A DNA stretch of 6,922 bases from positions 1 to 6,922 of the forward strand of contig CAIJNA010000100.1 in the NCBI GenBank assembly GCA_903821805.1, given 5' to 3'. Within the stretch, counting starts at the first letter, position 1, and every line of letters starts with the position of its first letter. The stretch comes from an uncultured Campylobacterota bacterium (lineage in GTDB: Bacteria; Campylobacterota; Campylobacteria; Campylobacterales; Arcobacteraceae). Below, piece by piece: positions 1-6,356 of this stretch. The translations under genes were made by a program, and so were the position numbers. The notes under the pieces are model-generated. The model was not told the origin of the DNA. It was given only the letters and a program-made list of their open reading frames with translations, and did no database searches.

Positions 1-1110
1 GAAACATTTAATAATATTGAAATTATAAAAGCAAATGGAACTGAAAACTTTGAAACAATCAAATTCAAACAACACAATCTTCAGTCATTTAACATAAACA
101 TAAAATCTGTAAAAACAAACTCTCTAGTTTCACCAATCATGGAAATATTGGGTGCTGTAGCTGCTGCCGTAGTTATAACAATAGGTGGTCACCAAGTAAT
201 TAGAGGTGAAATGTCAGTTGGAACATTTTTCTCTTTCATGACTGCGCTTTTTATGCTTTATACACCAATAAAAAGTATTTCATCACTCTACAATAATCTT
301 CAAGATGCCATGGCTGCAAATGAAAGAATAAATGATTTATTTAATGAGACCCCGGAGATAAAATCTGGAAAACTTCTTATTTCAAATGAAATACAATCAA
401 TAGAGTTCAAAGATGTGAAATTATCATTTGGTGAGAAAATTGCACTTGATGGTATTAATTTAAAAGTCAACAAAGGTGAAACTGTAGCCTTAGTTGGTGA
501 TAGTGGTGGCGGAAAAAGTTCACTGATTAATACGCTAATTAGATTTTATGATTCAAGCGAAGGTGTAATTTCAATTGATAATGAAAACATAAAAGAGATT
601 AATTTGCAAAGTTTACGGGAATCTATTTCCATTGTAACCCAAAGAGTTTATATTTTTAATGATAGCATCAAGGCTAACATTTGCTATGGTCAGGAATACG
701 ATGAAAGAAGACTAGAAAAAGCAATAAATGATGCTCATGCTTATGATTTTATAGCAAATCTTCCAGATGGTTTGGATACTATTTTAGATGAATTTGGAAC
801 AAACCTTAGTGGTGGTCAAAGACAAAGAATTGCAATAGCAAGAGCTATTTACAAAAATCCACAAATTCTTATTTTTGATGAAGCTACTTCTGCACTTGAT
901 AATGAAAGCGAATCTGTTATTACTGAAGTTTTAAATGAGATTTGTAAAGATAAAATAACATTTATTATTGCACATAGATTGAGCACTATAAAAAATGCTA
1001 CAAAAATTGCTGTCTTTAAAAATGGAAAAATTGTATGCCAAGGAACTGAAGAATATTTAATGCATGAGTGTTCAGAATATAAAAGATTGCATGATTTGGC
1101 AAACATTTAA
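1..1110 (+). CDS. msbA: MsbA-type lipid A/lipid ABC exporter, C-terminal part (5' end outside window)
   Basis: The frame is open from base 1, so the gene begins upstream and 369 codons are visible. The product is the C-terminal part of a type IV half-transporter that would flip lipid A-core or a related lipid across the inner membrane as a homodimer. Window residues about 46-66 and 74-94 are the last two membrane helices. The ATPase domain follows from about residue 130. It has Walker A GDSGGGKSS (166-174), the Q-loop Gln at 214, the LSGGQ signature (269-273), Walker B ending in Asp293-Glu294, a SALD D-loop, and the H-loop His at 325 in AHRLSTI. All catalytic motifs are intact. Walker A has Gly-Gly where Gly-Ser is commoner, which is tolerated. 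A leading ATG at 139 lies inside the membrane domain and is not a real start. The msbA assignment rests on the domain architecture and the neighbouring pyrD and M16 genes; another lipid or peptide exporter of this fold is possible. Confidence 0.87.
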   Translation, partial: ETFNNIEIIKANGTENFETIKFKQHNLQSFNINIKSVKTNSLVSPIMEILGAVAAAVVITIGGHQVIRGEMSVGTFFSFMTALFMLYTPIKSISSLYNNLQDAMAANERINDLFNETPEIKSGKLLISNEIQSIEFKDVKLSFGEKIALDGINLKVNKGETVALVGDSGGGKSSLINTLIRFYDSSEGVISIDNENIKEINLQSLRESISIVTQRVYIFNDSIKANICYGQEYDERRLEKAINDAHAYDFIANLPDGLDTILDEFGTNLSGGQRQRIAIARAIYKNPQILIFDEATSALDNESESVITEVLNEICKDKITFIIAHRLSTIKNATKIAVFKNGKIVCQGTEEYLMHECSEYKRLHDLANI

Positions 1111-1139
1111 AGTTAGAATAAATAAGGAGATACTAGAAA

Positions 1140-2198
1140 ATGATAGATTATGAGATTATAAAACAATTAATGTTTAAATTCGAGCCAGAAACAGCTCACA
1201 CTATTGCGGAATACGGATTAAGAACTTTGCCTTATTGCAGAATCATAAATAATTACATGGTTGAAAAAAATTTCGTAAACCACGAAATGCTAACTCAGGA
1301 AGTTTTTGGAAAAACTTTTTTAAATCCAATCGGTCTTGGTGCCGGATTTGATAAAAATGCTACAATGATTAAAGCTATGCCTGCAATGGGATTTGGATAT
1401 ACAGAAATTGGTACAATGACTCCATTTGCTCAAAGTGGCAATGAAAAGCCAAGACTTTTTAGATACCCAGATCATGAAACTATTCAAAATGCAATGGGCT
1501 TCAATAACAAAGGAAGTTATGAAGTTTCAAAAAATTTAAAAAAAGTTTATCCATTTTCAATACCAATAGGTGCTAGTATTGGTAAAAACAAAACAACTTC
1601 TCAAGCGAATTCTTTAAAAGATTATGAAACATTAATTCATTCATTCAAAGACATCAGTGACTACATGGTTGTAAATATTTCTAGTCCAAATACCCCAAAT
1701 CTTAGAGATCTACAAAATGAAGAGTTTATTAAATCAGTTTTTACATTAGCAAAAAATATTACAACAACTCCTATTTTATTAAAAATTGCTCCAGATATGA
1801 CTAGTGATACTGCGATTTCACTTTGCAATACTGCATTAGAATATGGTGCTGATGGTATAGTTGCAACGAATACAACTCAGGATTATTCTCTTGTGCCAAA
1901 TGCTCAAAATTTTGGAGGATTAAGCGGAAGAGTTATGAGTCAAAAATCATATGAATTATTTAAAGAAATTGGTCGTGAACTTTATGGCAAAACGACATTA
2001 ATAAGTGTTGGAGGTATCAGTGATGCAAAAGACGCTTATAGAAGAATTAGAGCTGGAGCTACATTAATTCAAATTTACACTGCATTTATTTTTCAAGGTC
2101 CAGAAATGTGTAAACATATAAATAATGGATTAATTGAACTATTAAAAGAGGATGGCTTTAGCCATATAAGTGAAGCTATAGGAGCTGATGTAAAATAA
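1140..2198 (+). CDS. pyrD: Dihydroorotate dehydrogenase (quinone), class 2
   Basis: This enzyme oxidises dihydroorotate to orotate, the fourth step of de novo UMP synthesis, and passes electrons through FMN to membrane quinone. The 352 residues are slightly more than the roughly 336 of E. coli PyrD. The N-terminal helical extension (residues about 2-40) that forms the quinone tunnel and membrane contact is present, which marks class 2. FMN and substrate motifs appear in order: GLGAGFDKN (65-73, Lys72), EIGTMTP (89-95), NAMGFNNKG (117-125), NISSPNTP (179-186), LLKIAPDM, ATNTT, GGLSGR, SVGGI and the phosphate-binding GATLIQIYTA. By alignment with E. coli Ser175 the catalytic base should be Ser182, diagnostic of class 2 (class 1 uses Cys). 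A strong AAGGAG (1124-1129) lies 10 nt before the ATG. The gap to the upstream gene is 29 nt and the stop overlaps the next start, so it is probably cotranscribed with both. Confidence 0.97.
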   Translation: MIDYEIIKQLMFKFEPETAHTIAEYGLRTLPYCRIINNYMVEKNFVNHEMLTQEVFGKTFLNPIGLGAGFDKNATMIKAMPAMGFGYTEIGTMTPFAQSGNEKPRLFRYPDHETIQNAMGFNNKGSYEVSKNLKKVYPFSIPIGASIGKNKTTSQANSLKDYETLIHSFKDISDYMVVNISSPNTPNLRDLQNEEFIKSVFTLAKNITTTPILLKIAPDMTSDTAISLCNTALEYGADGIVATNTTQDYSLVPNAQNFGGLSGRVMSQKSYELFKEIGRELYGKTTLISVGGISDAKDAYRRIRAGATLIQIYTAFIFQGPEMCKHINNGLIELLKEDGFSHISEAIGADVK

Positions 2199-3511
2199 TG
2201 ACTGCGTTTGCAAAAAACTTTATTTTATATATTTTATTTTTACAAGGAATTTTAATGGCAAATAGCCTACCAAAATATTATGAACAAAATCTTGACAATG
2301 GGCTTAAAATCATTGCTATTCCTATGGATAATGGAACTAGTGTTATAACAACTGATATTTTTTATAATGTAGGAAGCAGAGATGAAGTTATGGGGAAAAG
2401 TGGAATAGCACATATGCTAGAGCACTTAAACTTTAAATCAACGAAAAATTTACCCGCAGGTGAATTTGACAAAATAGTAAAAGGTTTTGGTGGGGTAAAT
2501 AATGCATCAACAAGCTTTGACTATACACATTATTATATTAAATCTAGCTCGCAAAATCTAAGTAAATCGCTTGAACTATATAGTGAATTGATGGAAAATT
2601 TAATGCTAAAAGATGAAGAATTCCAACCAGAAAGAGATGTTGTTGCAGAAGAGCGAAGATGGAGAACTGATAATTCACCTATGGGTTATCTTTATTTTAA
2701 AATTTTCAACAATACATATACATATCACCCATACCATTGGACTCCAATAGGATTTATGGATGATATATTAAGTTGGAAACTTGAAGATATTAAAGATTTT
2801 CACGATAGAAATTATGCTCCAAATAATGCTATTATTGTTGTGGCTGGAGACATTAAAGTTGATGATGTTTTTAATGAAGCAAAAAAATATTTTGGAAAGA
2901 TTAGCAACAAATACCCAAAAAAGAATGACAATCTACATACTATCGAACCAAAACAAGATGGTGAAAAAAGAGTAATAGTTCAAAAAGACTCTCAAGTTCA
3001 AATGCTTGCTATAACTTTTCATATACCTAACTTTTTACACGAAGACCAAATTGCATTATCAACATTAAGTGAGCTTCTAAGTAGCGGTAAAAGTAGCAGG
3101 CTAAATGAGCTTTTAGTTGACAAGAAAAGATTAGTAAACACTGTTTATGCATATAATATGGAGCAAAAAGACCCTGGAGTTTTCTTATTTTTAGCAGTTT
3201 GCAATCCGAACGTCGATGCAACAGAAGTAGAAAAACTTATATGGGAAGAGATTGATAAAATTAAAAAAGGTGATGTTAAAAAAAGTGAGATTGATAAAGT
3301 AAAAATTAATACTAAATCGGATTTCATTTTTTCTCTAGAAAGTTCTAGTGATGTGGCAAGTCTTTATGGAAGCTATCTTATTAGGGGTGATATATCTCCA
3401 CTAATGAATTATGAAGATAGGCTTGAAAAAATTACGACAAAAGACGTTACGAATGTAGCAAAAAGATATTTAAATAAAGAAAATTCAACTACATTGATTT
3501 TAAAGAAATAA
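2198..3511 (+). CDS. M16-family (insulinase/PqqL-like) zinc metallopeptidase, probably periplasmic
   Basis: This is a 437-residue M16B peptidase with one catalytic half and one C-terminal half. The inverted zinc motif HMLEH is at residues 72-76 (ligands His72 and His76, catalytic Glu75). The third ligand is probably Glu151 in VVAEERRW, about 75 residues downstream as the family requires. The C-terminal half contains the usual SSGKSSRLNELL segment (about 292-303). Residues 1-21 (one Lys, a hydrophobic FILYILFLQGILMA stretch, then Asn-Ser) look like a signal peptide with cleavage near residue 21, which suggests a periplasmic enzyme. The start was chosen because its ATG overlaps the pyrD stop as TAATG; AGGAG (2180-2184) lies a rather long 13 nt upstream. 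A second in-frame ATG at 2255 has a better-spaced AAGGA, so a shorter cytosolic form is an alternative. The substrate is unknown. In Campylobacter jejuni, as recalled, an orthologue also follows pyrD. Confidence 0.9.
   Translation: MTAFAKNFILYILFLQGILMANSLPKYYEQNLDNGLKIIAIPMDNGTSVITTDIFYNVGSRDEVMGKSGIAHMLEHLNFKSTKNLPAGEFDKIVKGFGGVNNASTSFDYTHYYIKSSSQNLSKSLELYSELMENLMLKDEEFQPERDVVAEERRWRTDNSPMGYLYFKIFNNTYTYHPYHWTPIGFMDDILSWKLEDIKDFHDRNYAPNNAIIVVAGDIKVDDVFNEAKKYFGKISNKYPKKNDNLHTIEPKQDGEKRVIVQKDSQVQMLAITFHIPNFLHEDQIALSTLSELLSSGKSSRLNELLVDKKRLVNTVYAYNMEQKDPGVFLFLAVCNPNVDATEVEKLIWEEIDKIKKGDVKKSEIDKVKINTKSDFIFSLESSSDVASLYGSYLIRGDISPLMNYEDRLEKITTKDVTNVAKRYLNKENSTTLILKK
2244..2257 (+). promoter_or_regulatory. 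Alternative ribosome binding site and in-frame start inside the M16 peptidase gene
   Basis: AAGGA (2244-2248) lies 6 nt before an in-frame ATG (2255-2257) at codon 20. It is better spaced than the Shine-Dalgarno of the upstream ATG at 2198. Starting here would remove the hydrophobic N-terminus and leave a protein beginning MANSLPKYY. The match may be chance, because CAAGGA also encodes the Gln-Gly of the putative signal peptide. Confidence 0.4.
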
Positions 3512-3538
3512 AAAATGGCTTTAGAAAACTAAAGCCAT
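3511..3538 (-). terminator. Rho-independent terminator of the fba transcript, at the convergent junction
   Basis: The arms 3515-3524 (ATGGCTTTAG) and 3529-3538 (CTAAAGCCAT) pair perfectly over 10 bp around a 4-nt loop. On the minus strand the stem is followed by five T residues (A-run at 3511-3515), which is the intrinsic terminator pattern for transcription coming from fba. On the plus strand the stem is followed by CAATACAATA with no T-run. The hairpin begins 3 nt after the M16 peptidase stop, so it may also slow or protect the 3' end of that convergent mRNA. Confidence 0.85.
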
Positions 3539-3561
3539 CAATACAATATTAATGATATTAA

Positions 3562-3582
3562 CTTTAGGGGAAAATCCTAAAG
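3562..3582. repeat. Second inverted repeat, overlapping the fba stop codon
   Basis: CTTTAGG (3562-3568) and CCTAAAG (3576-3582) form a 7-bp stem with a 7-nt loop. The fba TAG stop (3577-3579) lies in one arm. It shares the CTTTAG/CTAAAG core with the neighbouring terminator, so the short junction carries four copies of that hexamer in alternating orientation. There is no T-run on either side, so it is not a textbook terminator. It may be an mRNA 3'-end structure or a decayed duplicate. Confidence 0.5.
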
Positions 3583-4644
3583 CTTATCTATACAATTTAA
3601 ATCATTAAATGCTATTTCAAGTCTAGCAATCAGTGAATTCTGACCTTCTCTTAACCAAACTCTTGGATCATAATATTTTTTATTTGGTTTTTCTTCTCCG
3701 TTTGGATTACCTATTTGACCCTGAAGAAAATCTCTATTTTCTTTTTCATACTTTCTAATACCATCCCAAAATGCCCACTGAGTATCTGTGTCAATATTCA
3801 TTTTGATAACACCATATGTTAAAGATTCTTTAATTTCAGCTTCGCTACTACCACTTCCTCCGTGGAATACAAAATTTACAGGCTTGTCATTACTTTGAAT
3901 TTTCTCTGCAATATATTTTTGAGAATTATCAAGAATAATTGGTTTAAGAACAACATTCCCTGGCTTATAAACACCATGAACATTTCCAAATGATGCAGCA
4001 ATTGTAAAGTTAGGACTAACTTTTATAAGTCTTTCGTATGCATAGAAAACATCACTAGGCTGTGTATAAAGCAATGAATTATCAACTTCAGTGTTATCAA
4101 CACCATCTTCTTCACCACCTGTTATACCAAGCTCAATTTCAATCATCATATCCATTTTACTCATTCTAGTAAAATATTCTACACAAATATCAAGATTTTC
4201 CTCCATGCTTTCCTCGCTAAGATCAAGCATATGTGAAGTAAATAATGGTCTTCCAGTTTCTTTAAAATGTTGTTCACCAGCATCAAGAAGTCCATCTATC
4301 CAAGGAAGAAGTTTTTTTGCAGCATGGTCTGTATGAAGAATAACTGGCACTCCGTAAGCCTTTGCCATCATGTGAATATGTTTAGCTCCACTTATACCGC
4401 CAAGTATAGATGCATTTGGAACCTTACACCCCTTACCTGCATAAAATTGAGCTCCTCCATTTGAAAACTGTAAAATCACAGGTGATTTTACTTTCGCAGC
4501 AGATTCTAATACACCGTTAACTGATTCTGTATTTACGACATTAATTGCAGGAATAGCAAAATTATTTGCTTTTGCGTAATCAAAAACTTTTTTTGCTTCA
4601 CTACCTGTTAAAACACCTGTATTTACTATATTTAAAATTCCCAT
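3577..4644 (-). CDS. fba: Fructose-bisphosphate aldolase, class II (zinc-dependent)
   Basis: This cytosolic enzyme reversibly cleaves fructose 1,6-bisphosphate to dihydroxyacetone phosphate and glyceraldehyde 3-phosphate in glycolysis and gluconeogenesis. The 355 residues match the class IIA (E. coli FbaA, about 359) length and align with a constant offset of 3. Catalytic Asp106 and zinc ligand His107 lie in HTDHAAKK. Glu171 and Glu178 lie in ELGITGGEED, zinc ligand His223 in NVHGVY and His261 in FHGGSGS. Asn283 of KMNIDTDTQ contacts the substrate. All key residues are intact. The start is supported by AGAAGGA (4652-4658) 7 nt upstream. It lies 33 nt downstream of peb4 on the same strand and is probably cotranscribed with it, the arrangement recalled for Campylobacter jejuni. 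A strong terminator follows. In organisms of this group the enzyme is often mainly gluconeogenic; that is background knowledge and not visible here. Confidence 0.97.
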   Translation of the reverse strand: MGILNIVNTGVLTGSEAKKVFDYAKANNFAIPAINVVNTESVNGVLESAAKVKSPVILQFSNGGAQFYAGKGCKVPNASILGGISGAKHIHMMAKAYGVPVILHTDHAAKKLLPWIDGLLDAGEQHFKETGRPLFTSHMLDLSEESMEENLDICVEYFTRMSKMDMMIEIELGITGGEEDGVDNTEVDNSLLYTQPSDVFYAYERLIKVSPNFTIAASFGNVHGVYKPGNVVLKPIILDNSQKYIAEKIQSNDKPVNFVFHGGSGSSEAEIKESLTYGVIKMNIDTDTQWAFWDGIRKYEKENRDFLQGQIGNPNGEEKPNKKYYDPRVWLREGQNSLIARLEIAFNDLNCIDKL

Positions 4645-4677
4645 TATTTAATCCTTCTATGTATTTTAGTTGTTAAA

Positions 4678-5496
4678 TTATTTAAAACTAATTTTTATTT
4701 TTGCTTTTTCAGCTTTTAATATATTTTCAACTTTTTTATTAAATTCTTGACTTGACAAGAATTGTTTGATATCAGCTTTTACTTCTGCGTATGAAAGCAA
4801 TGCTGGTGTTTTCTTATCATCAAGATAAATAATATGGTATCCGAATTTTGTTTTTACAGGTTTAGCAGTTATAGTACCAACCTTTAATGTTGATGCGGCC
4901 ATACTAAATTCTGGAATCATTTTATCTGTTGTAAACCAGCCAAGATCTCCACCTTTTGAAGCTGCAGCATCTGTTGATTTGCTTTTCGCGATTTTTATAA
5001 AATCAGCTTCCAATTCTTTTGATTTTTCAAGAATATCAATAATATCTAGCGCTTCTTTTTCAGTTTTTACTAAAATGTGATTGGCTTTTAATTCCATTGG
5101 TTTTTGCATTTTATATTTATTTTGTTCGTAGTACGCTTTGATTTGTGCTTCGCTTACATTTATCACTTTTGCCATTTCTGACATCCACATCTGAAGTGCC
5201 AAATCTTCTTTGAGCTTATTTAGTGTCTCTTTGTAAGATATACTATTGATGATATTTGATTTCATAGCTGCTAAACTTAATATTTTTTTGTCAACAAGCT
5301 GCGTAGCAATGCTTTTCTTGTCATCTTCTTTCAATTGATTGTAAGTAACTTTTTGTGCTTTTAATATATTATCTGCATCTTCAAGTGTAATATTCTCACC
5401 ACCAACAGTAGCCAGTATTTTATCTGCAGCAAATAAATTTGAAGTACAAAGTACTATAGCGACAATTGAGCTTAATATTATTTTTTTACGAAGCAT
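4678..5496 (-). CDS. peb4: Periplasmic peptidyl-prolyl isomerase/chaperone of the Peb4 (Cbf2) family
   Basis: This is a 272-residue exported SurA/PpiC-type foldase. Residues 1-23 form a signal peptide: a basic MLRKK start, a hydrophobic core and an LFA-Ala cleavage site before ADKILATVGGE. Residues about 24-130 form the helical chaperone part. Residues about 134-227 form a parvulin (PpiC) domain with the hallmark His140 in ANHILVKT, GGDLGWF (182-188) and FGYHII (218-223). A Lys-rich C-terminal helix follows. Length and neighbour (fba 33 nt downstream) match Campylobacter Peb4, which assists outer-membrane protein folding and affects adhesion and stress survival; that role is known from the family. 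AAGGA (5503-5507) lies 6 nt before the start. The gene is transcribed divergently from an OmpR-family regulator. A general SurA-like or PrsA-like foldase name would be equally valid biochemically. Confidence 0.92.
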   Translation of the reverse strand: MLRKKIILSSIVAIVLCTSNLFAADKILATVGGENITLEDADNILKAQKVTYNQLKEDDKKSIATQLVDKKILSLAAMKSNIINSISYKETLNKLKEDLALQMWMSEMAKVINVSEAQIKAYYEQNKYKMQKPMELKANHILVKTEKEALDIIDILEKSKELEADFIKIAKSKSTDAAASKGGDLGWFTTDKMIPEFSMAASTLKVGTITAKPVKTKFGYHIIYLDDKKTPALLSYAEVKADIKQFLSSQEFNKKVENILKAEKAKIKISFK

Positions 5497-5529
5497 TGAT
5501 TTTCCTTTTTTTCAATCTAAAATTTCGGG

Positions 5530-5556
5530 ATTTTATCCAAATATAACTTATATCAA
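5530..5556 (-). promoter_or_regulatory. Candidate sigma-70 promoter for peb4-fba
   Basis: On the minus strand a -10-like TAAAAT (5535 down to 5530) lies 15 nt after a -35-like TTGATA (5556 down to 5551). It would start transcription near 5523 and give a leader of about 27 nt. The spacer is shorter than the ideal 17 nt. In this phylum the -35 box is usually weak, so the -10 is the main evidence. The -10 sits inside a small GGAT-N3-ATCC palindrome (5528-5538). Confidence 0.5.
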
Positions 5557-5570
5557 AGAAAATCAAATAA
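5551..5570. promoter_or_regulatory. Tandem 10-bp direct repeat, candidate response-regulator site
   Basis: Two adjacent decamers, TATCAAAGAA (5551-5560) and AATCAAATAA (5561-5570), agree at 8 of 10 positions. Half-sites repeated in the same orientation one helical turn apart are what OmpR-family dimers usually bind. The pair abuts the candidate -35 of peb4, where an activator or repressor would sit. The regulator gene starts about 90 nt away. This is a pattern match in AT-rich DNA and is not a demonstrated site. Confidence 0.35.
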
Positions 5571-5577
5571 TTTAACT

Positions 5578-5606
5578 TAAAAACTCTTTAAATTTTCGAG
5601 TTTTTA
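5578..5606. repeat. Inverted repeat over the -35 region of the regulator promoter
   Basis: TAAAAACTC (5578-5586) and GAGTTTTTA (5598-5606) are perfect 9-bp inverted arms separated by 11 nt. The candidate -35 of the regulator promoter lies in the spacer and the right arm runs into the extended -10. That placement suits an operator. The arms are A/T-rich with only two G-C pairs each, so the structure could also be a weak hairpin or chance. Confidence 0.4.
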
Positions 5607-5615
5607 TGCTACACT
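5587..5615 (+). promoter_or_regulatory. Candidate extended -10 promoter for the response regulator-kinase pair
   Basis: A -35-like TTTAAA (5587-5592) is followed by a 17-nt spacer and a -10-like TACACT (5610-5615). The TG of an extended -10 lies one base before it (5607-5608). Transcription would start near 5622 and leave a leader of about 40 nt before the ATG at 5663. Each hexamer matches four of six consensus positions; the spacing and the TG element strengthen the call. Confidence 0.5.
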
Positions 5616-5662
5616 TCGATTTTTAAAATTACAAAAATAAAATAATACAAAGGGAAATAATC

Positions 5663-6352
5663 ATGAGAATATTAATAGTAGAAGATGAAAGTACTTTAAA
5701 CAGAACACTACAAGAGGGTTTACAAGATTTTGGATACCAAGTAGATGTTGCTGAAAACTTTAAAGATGCAGAATATTTCATAGATATCAGAAATTACGAT
5801 TTAGTTCTAACAGACTGGATGCTTCCAGATGGTGATGGAATAGAGCTTACTAAAATTGTAAAAAACAGAAGTGCAAGAACTTCAGTAGTAATAGTAAGCG
5901 CAAGAGATGATAAAGAAAGTGAAATTAAAGCACTTAAAAATGGTGCTGATGATTACATCAAAAAACCATTTGATTTTGATGTTTTATTGGCAAGAATTGA
6001 ATGTAGACTTAGATTTGGTGGAACAAGCACAATCAAAATAGATCTATTATCAATAAATCCTGATGAAGAAAAAATCACTTATGATGGTGTAGAGATTGAA
6101 TTAAAAGGTAAACCATTTGAAGTTCTTACACACCTTGCTAGACATAGAGATCAAATTGTTTCAAAAGAACAACTTCTAGATGCTATCTGGGAAGAACCTG
6201 AACTTGTAACTCCAAATGTAATTGAAGTTGCAATTAACCAAATTCGACAAAAAATGGACAAACCATTGAACATTTCTACAATCGAAACTATAAGAAGAAG
6301 AGGATACAGATTTTGTTATCCACCAAAAGATACTGATACAATAGAAGAATAA
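5663..6352 (+). CDS. hsrA: OmpR/PhoB-family response regulator with HsrA/CosR-like DNA-binding domain
   Basis: This 229-residue cytoplasmic regulator has a receiver domain (1 to about 118) and a winged-helix DNA-binding domain (about 122-219). The receiver is canonical: acidic pair Glu7-Asp8 in VEDES, phosphoacceptor Asp51 in LTDWMLPDGDG, Ser79 in VIVSA, and Lys101 before Pro102. The C-terminal domain, from KGKPFEVLTH through VTPNVIEVAINQI to TIRRRGYRFCYP, closely resembles the very conserved domain I recall from Helicobacter HsrA (HP1043) and Campylobacter CosR. Those are orphan regulators that, from memory, lack the receiver Asp. This copy keeps it and is followed 4 nt later by a sensor kinase gene, so it probably works as a normal phosphorelay partner. 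AAAGGGA (5649-5655) lies 7 nt before the ATG. The symbol is tentative: a CprR-type or other paralogue is possible. Confidence 0.8.
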   Translation: MRILIVEDESTLNRTLQEGLQDFGYQVDVAENFKDAEYFIDIRNYDLVLTDWMLPDGDGIELTKIVKNRSARTSVVIVSARDDKESEIKALKNGADDYIKKPFDFDVLLARIECRLRFGGTSTIKIDLLSINPDEEKITYDGVEIELKGKPFEVLTHLARHRDQIVSKEQLLDAIWEEPELVTPNVIEVAINQIRQKMDKPLNISTIETIRRRGYRFCYPPKDTDTIEE

Positions 6353-6356
6353 CAAT

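Noticed and set aside
496..522. Walker A of the ABC transporter reads GDSGGGKSS, possibly degenerate
   Set aside because: The Gly-Lys-Ser core is intact, the replacement of Ser by Gly is tolerated in P-loops, and all other ATPase motifs are present.
849..1106. Open frame of 85 codons on the minus strand inside the ABC transporter gene
   Set aside because: It lies wholly antisense to the conserved ATPase domain, has no ribosome binding site of note, and its protein looks like the reverse reading of AT-rich coding DNA.
4091..4464. Two overlapping plus-strand open frames inside fba
   Set aside because: They are antisense to intact catalytic motifs of the aldolase and give Ser/Ile-rich or Lys/Ser-rich peptides with no domain features.
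5428..5496. Possible lipoprotein signal in Peb4 (Cys17 in AIVLC)
   Set aside because: The residue before Cys is Leu, where a lipobox needs Gly, Ala or Ser, and a normal LFA-Ala cleavage site follows at residues 23-24.
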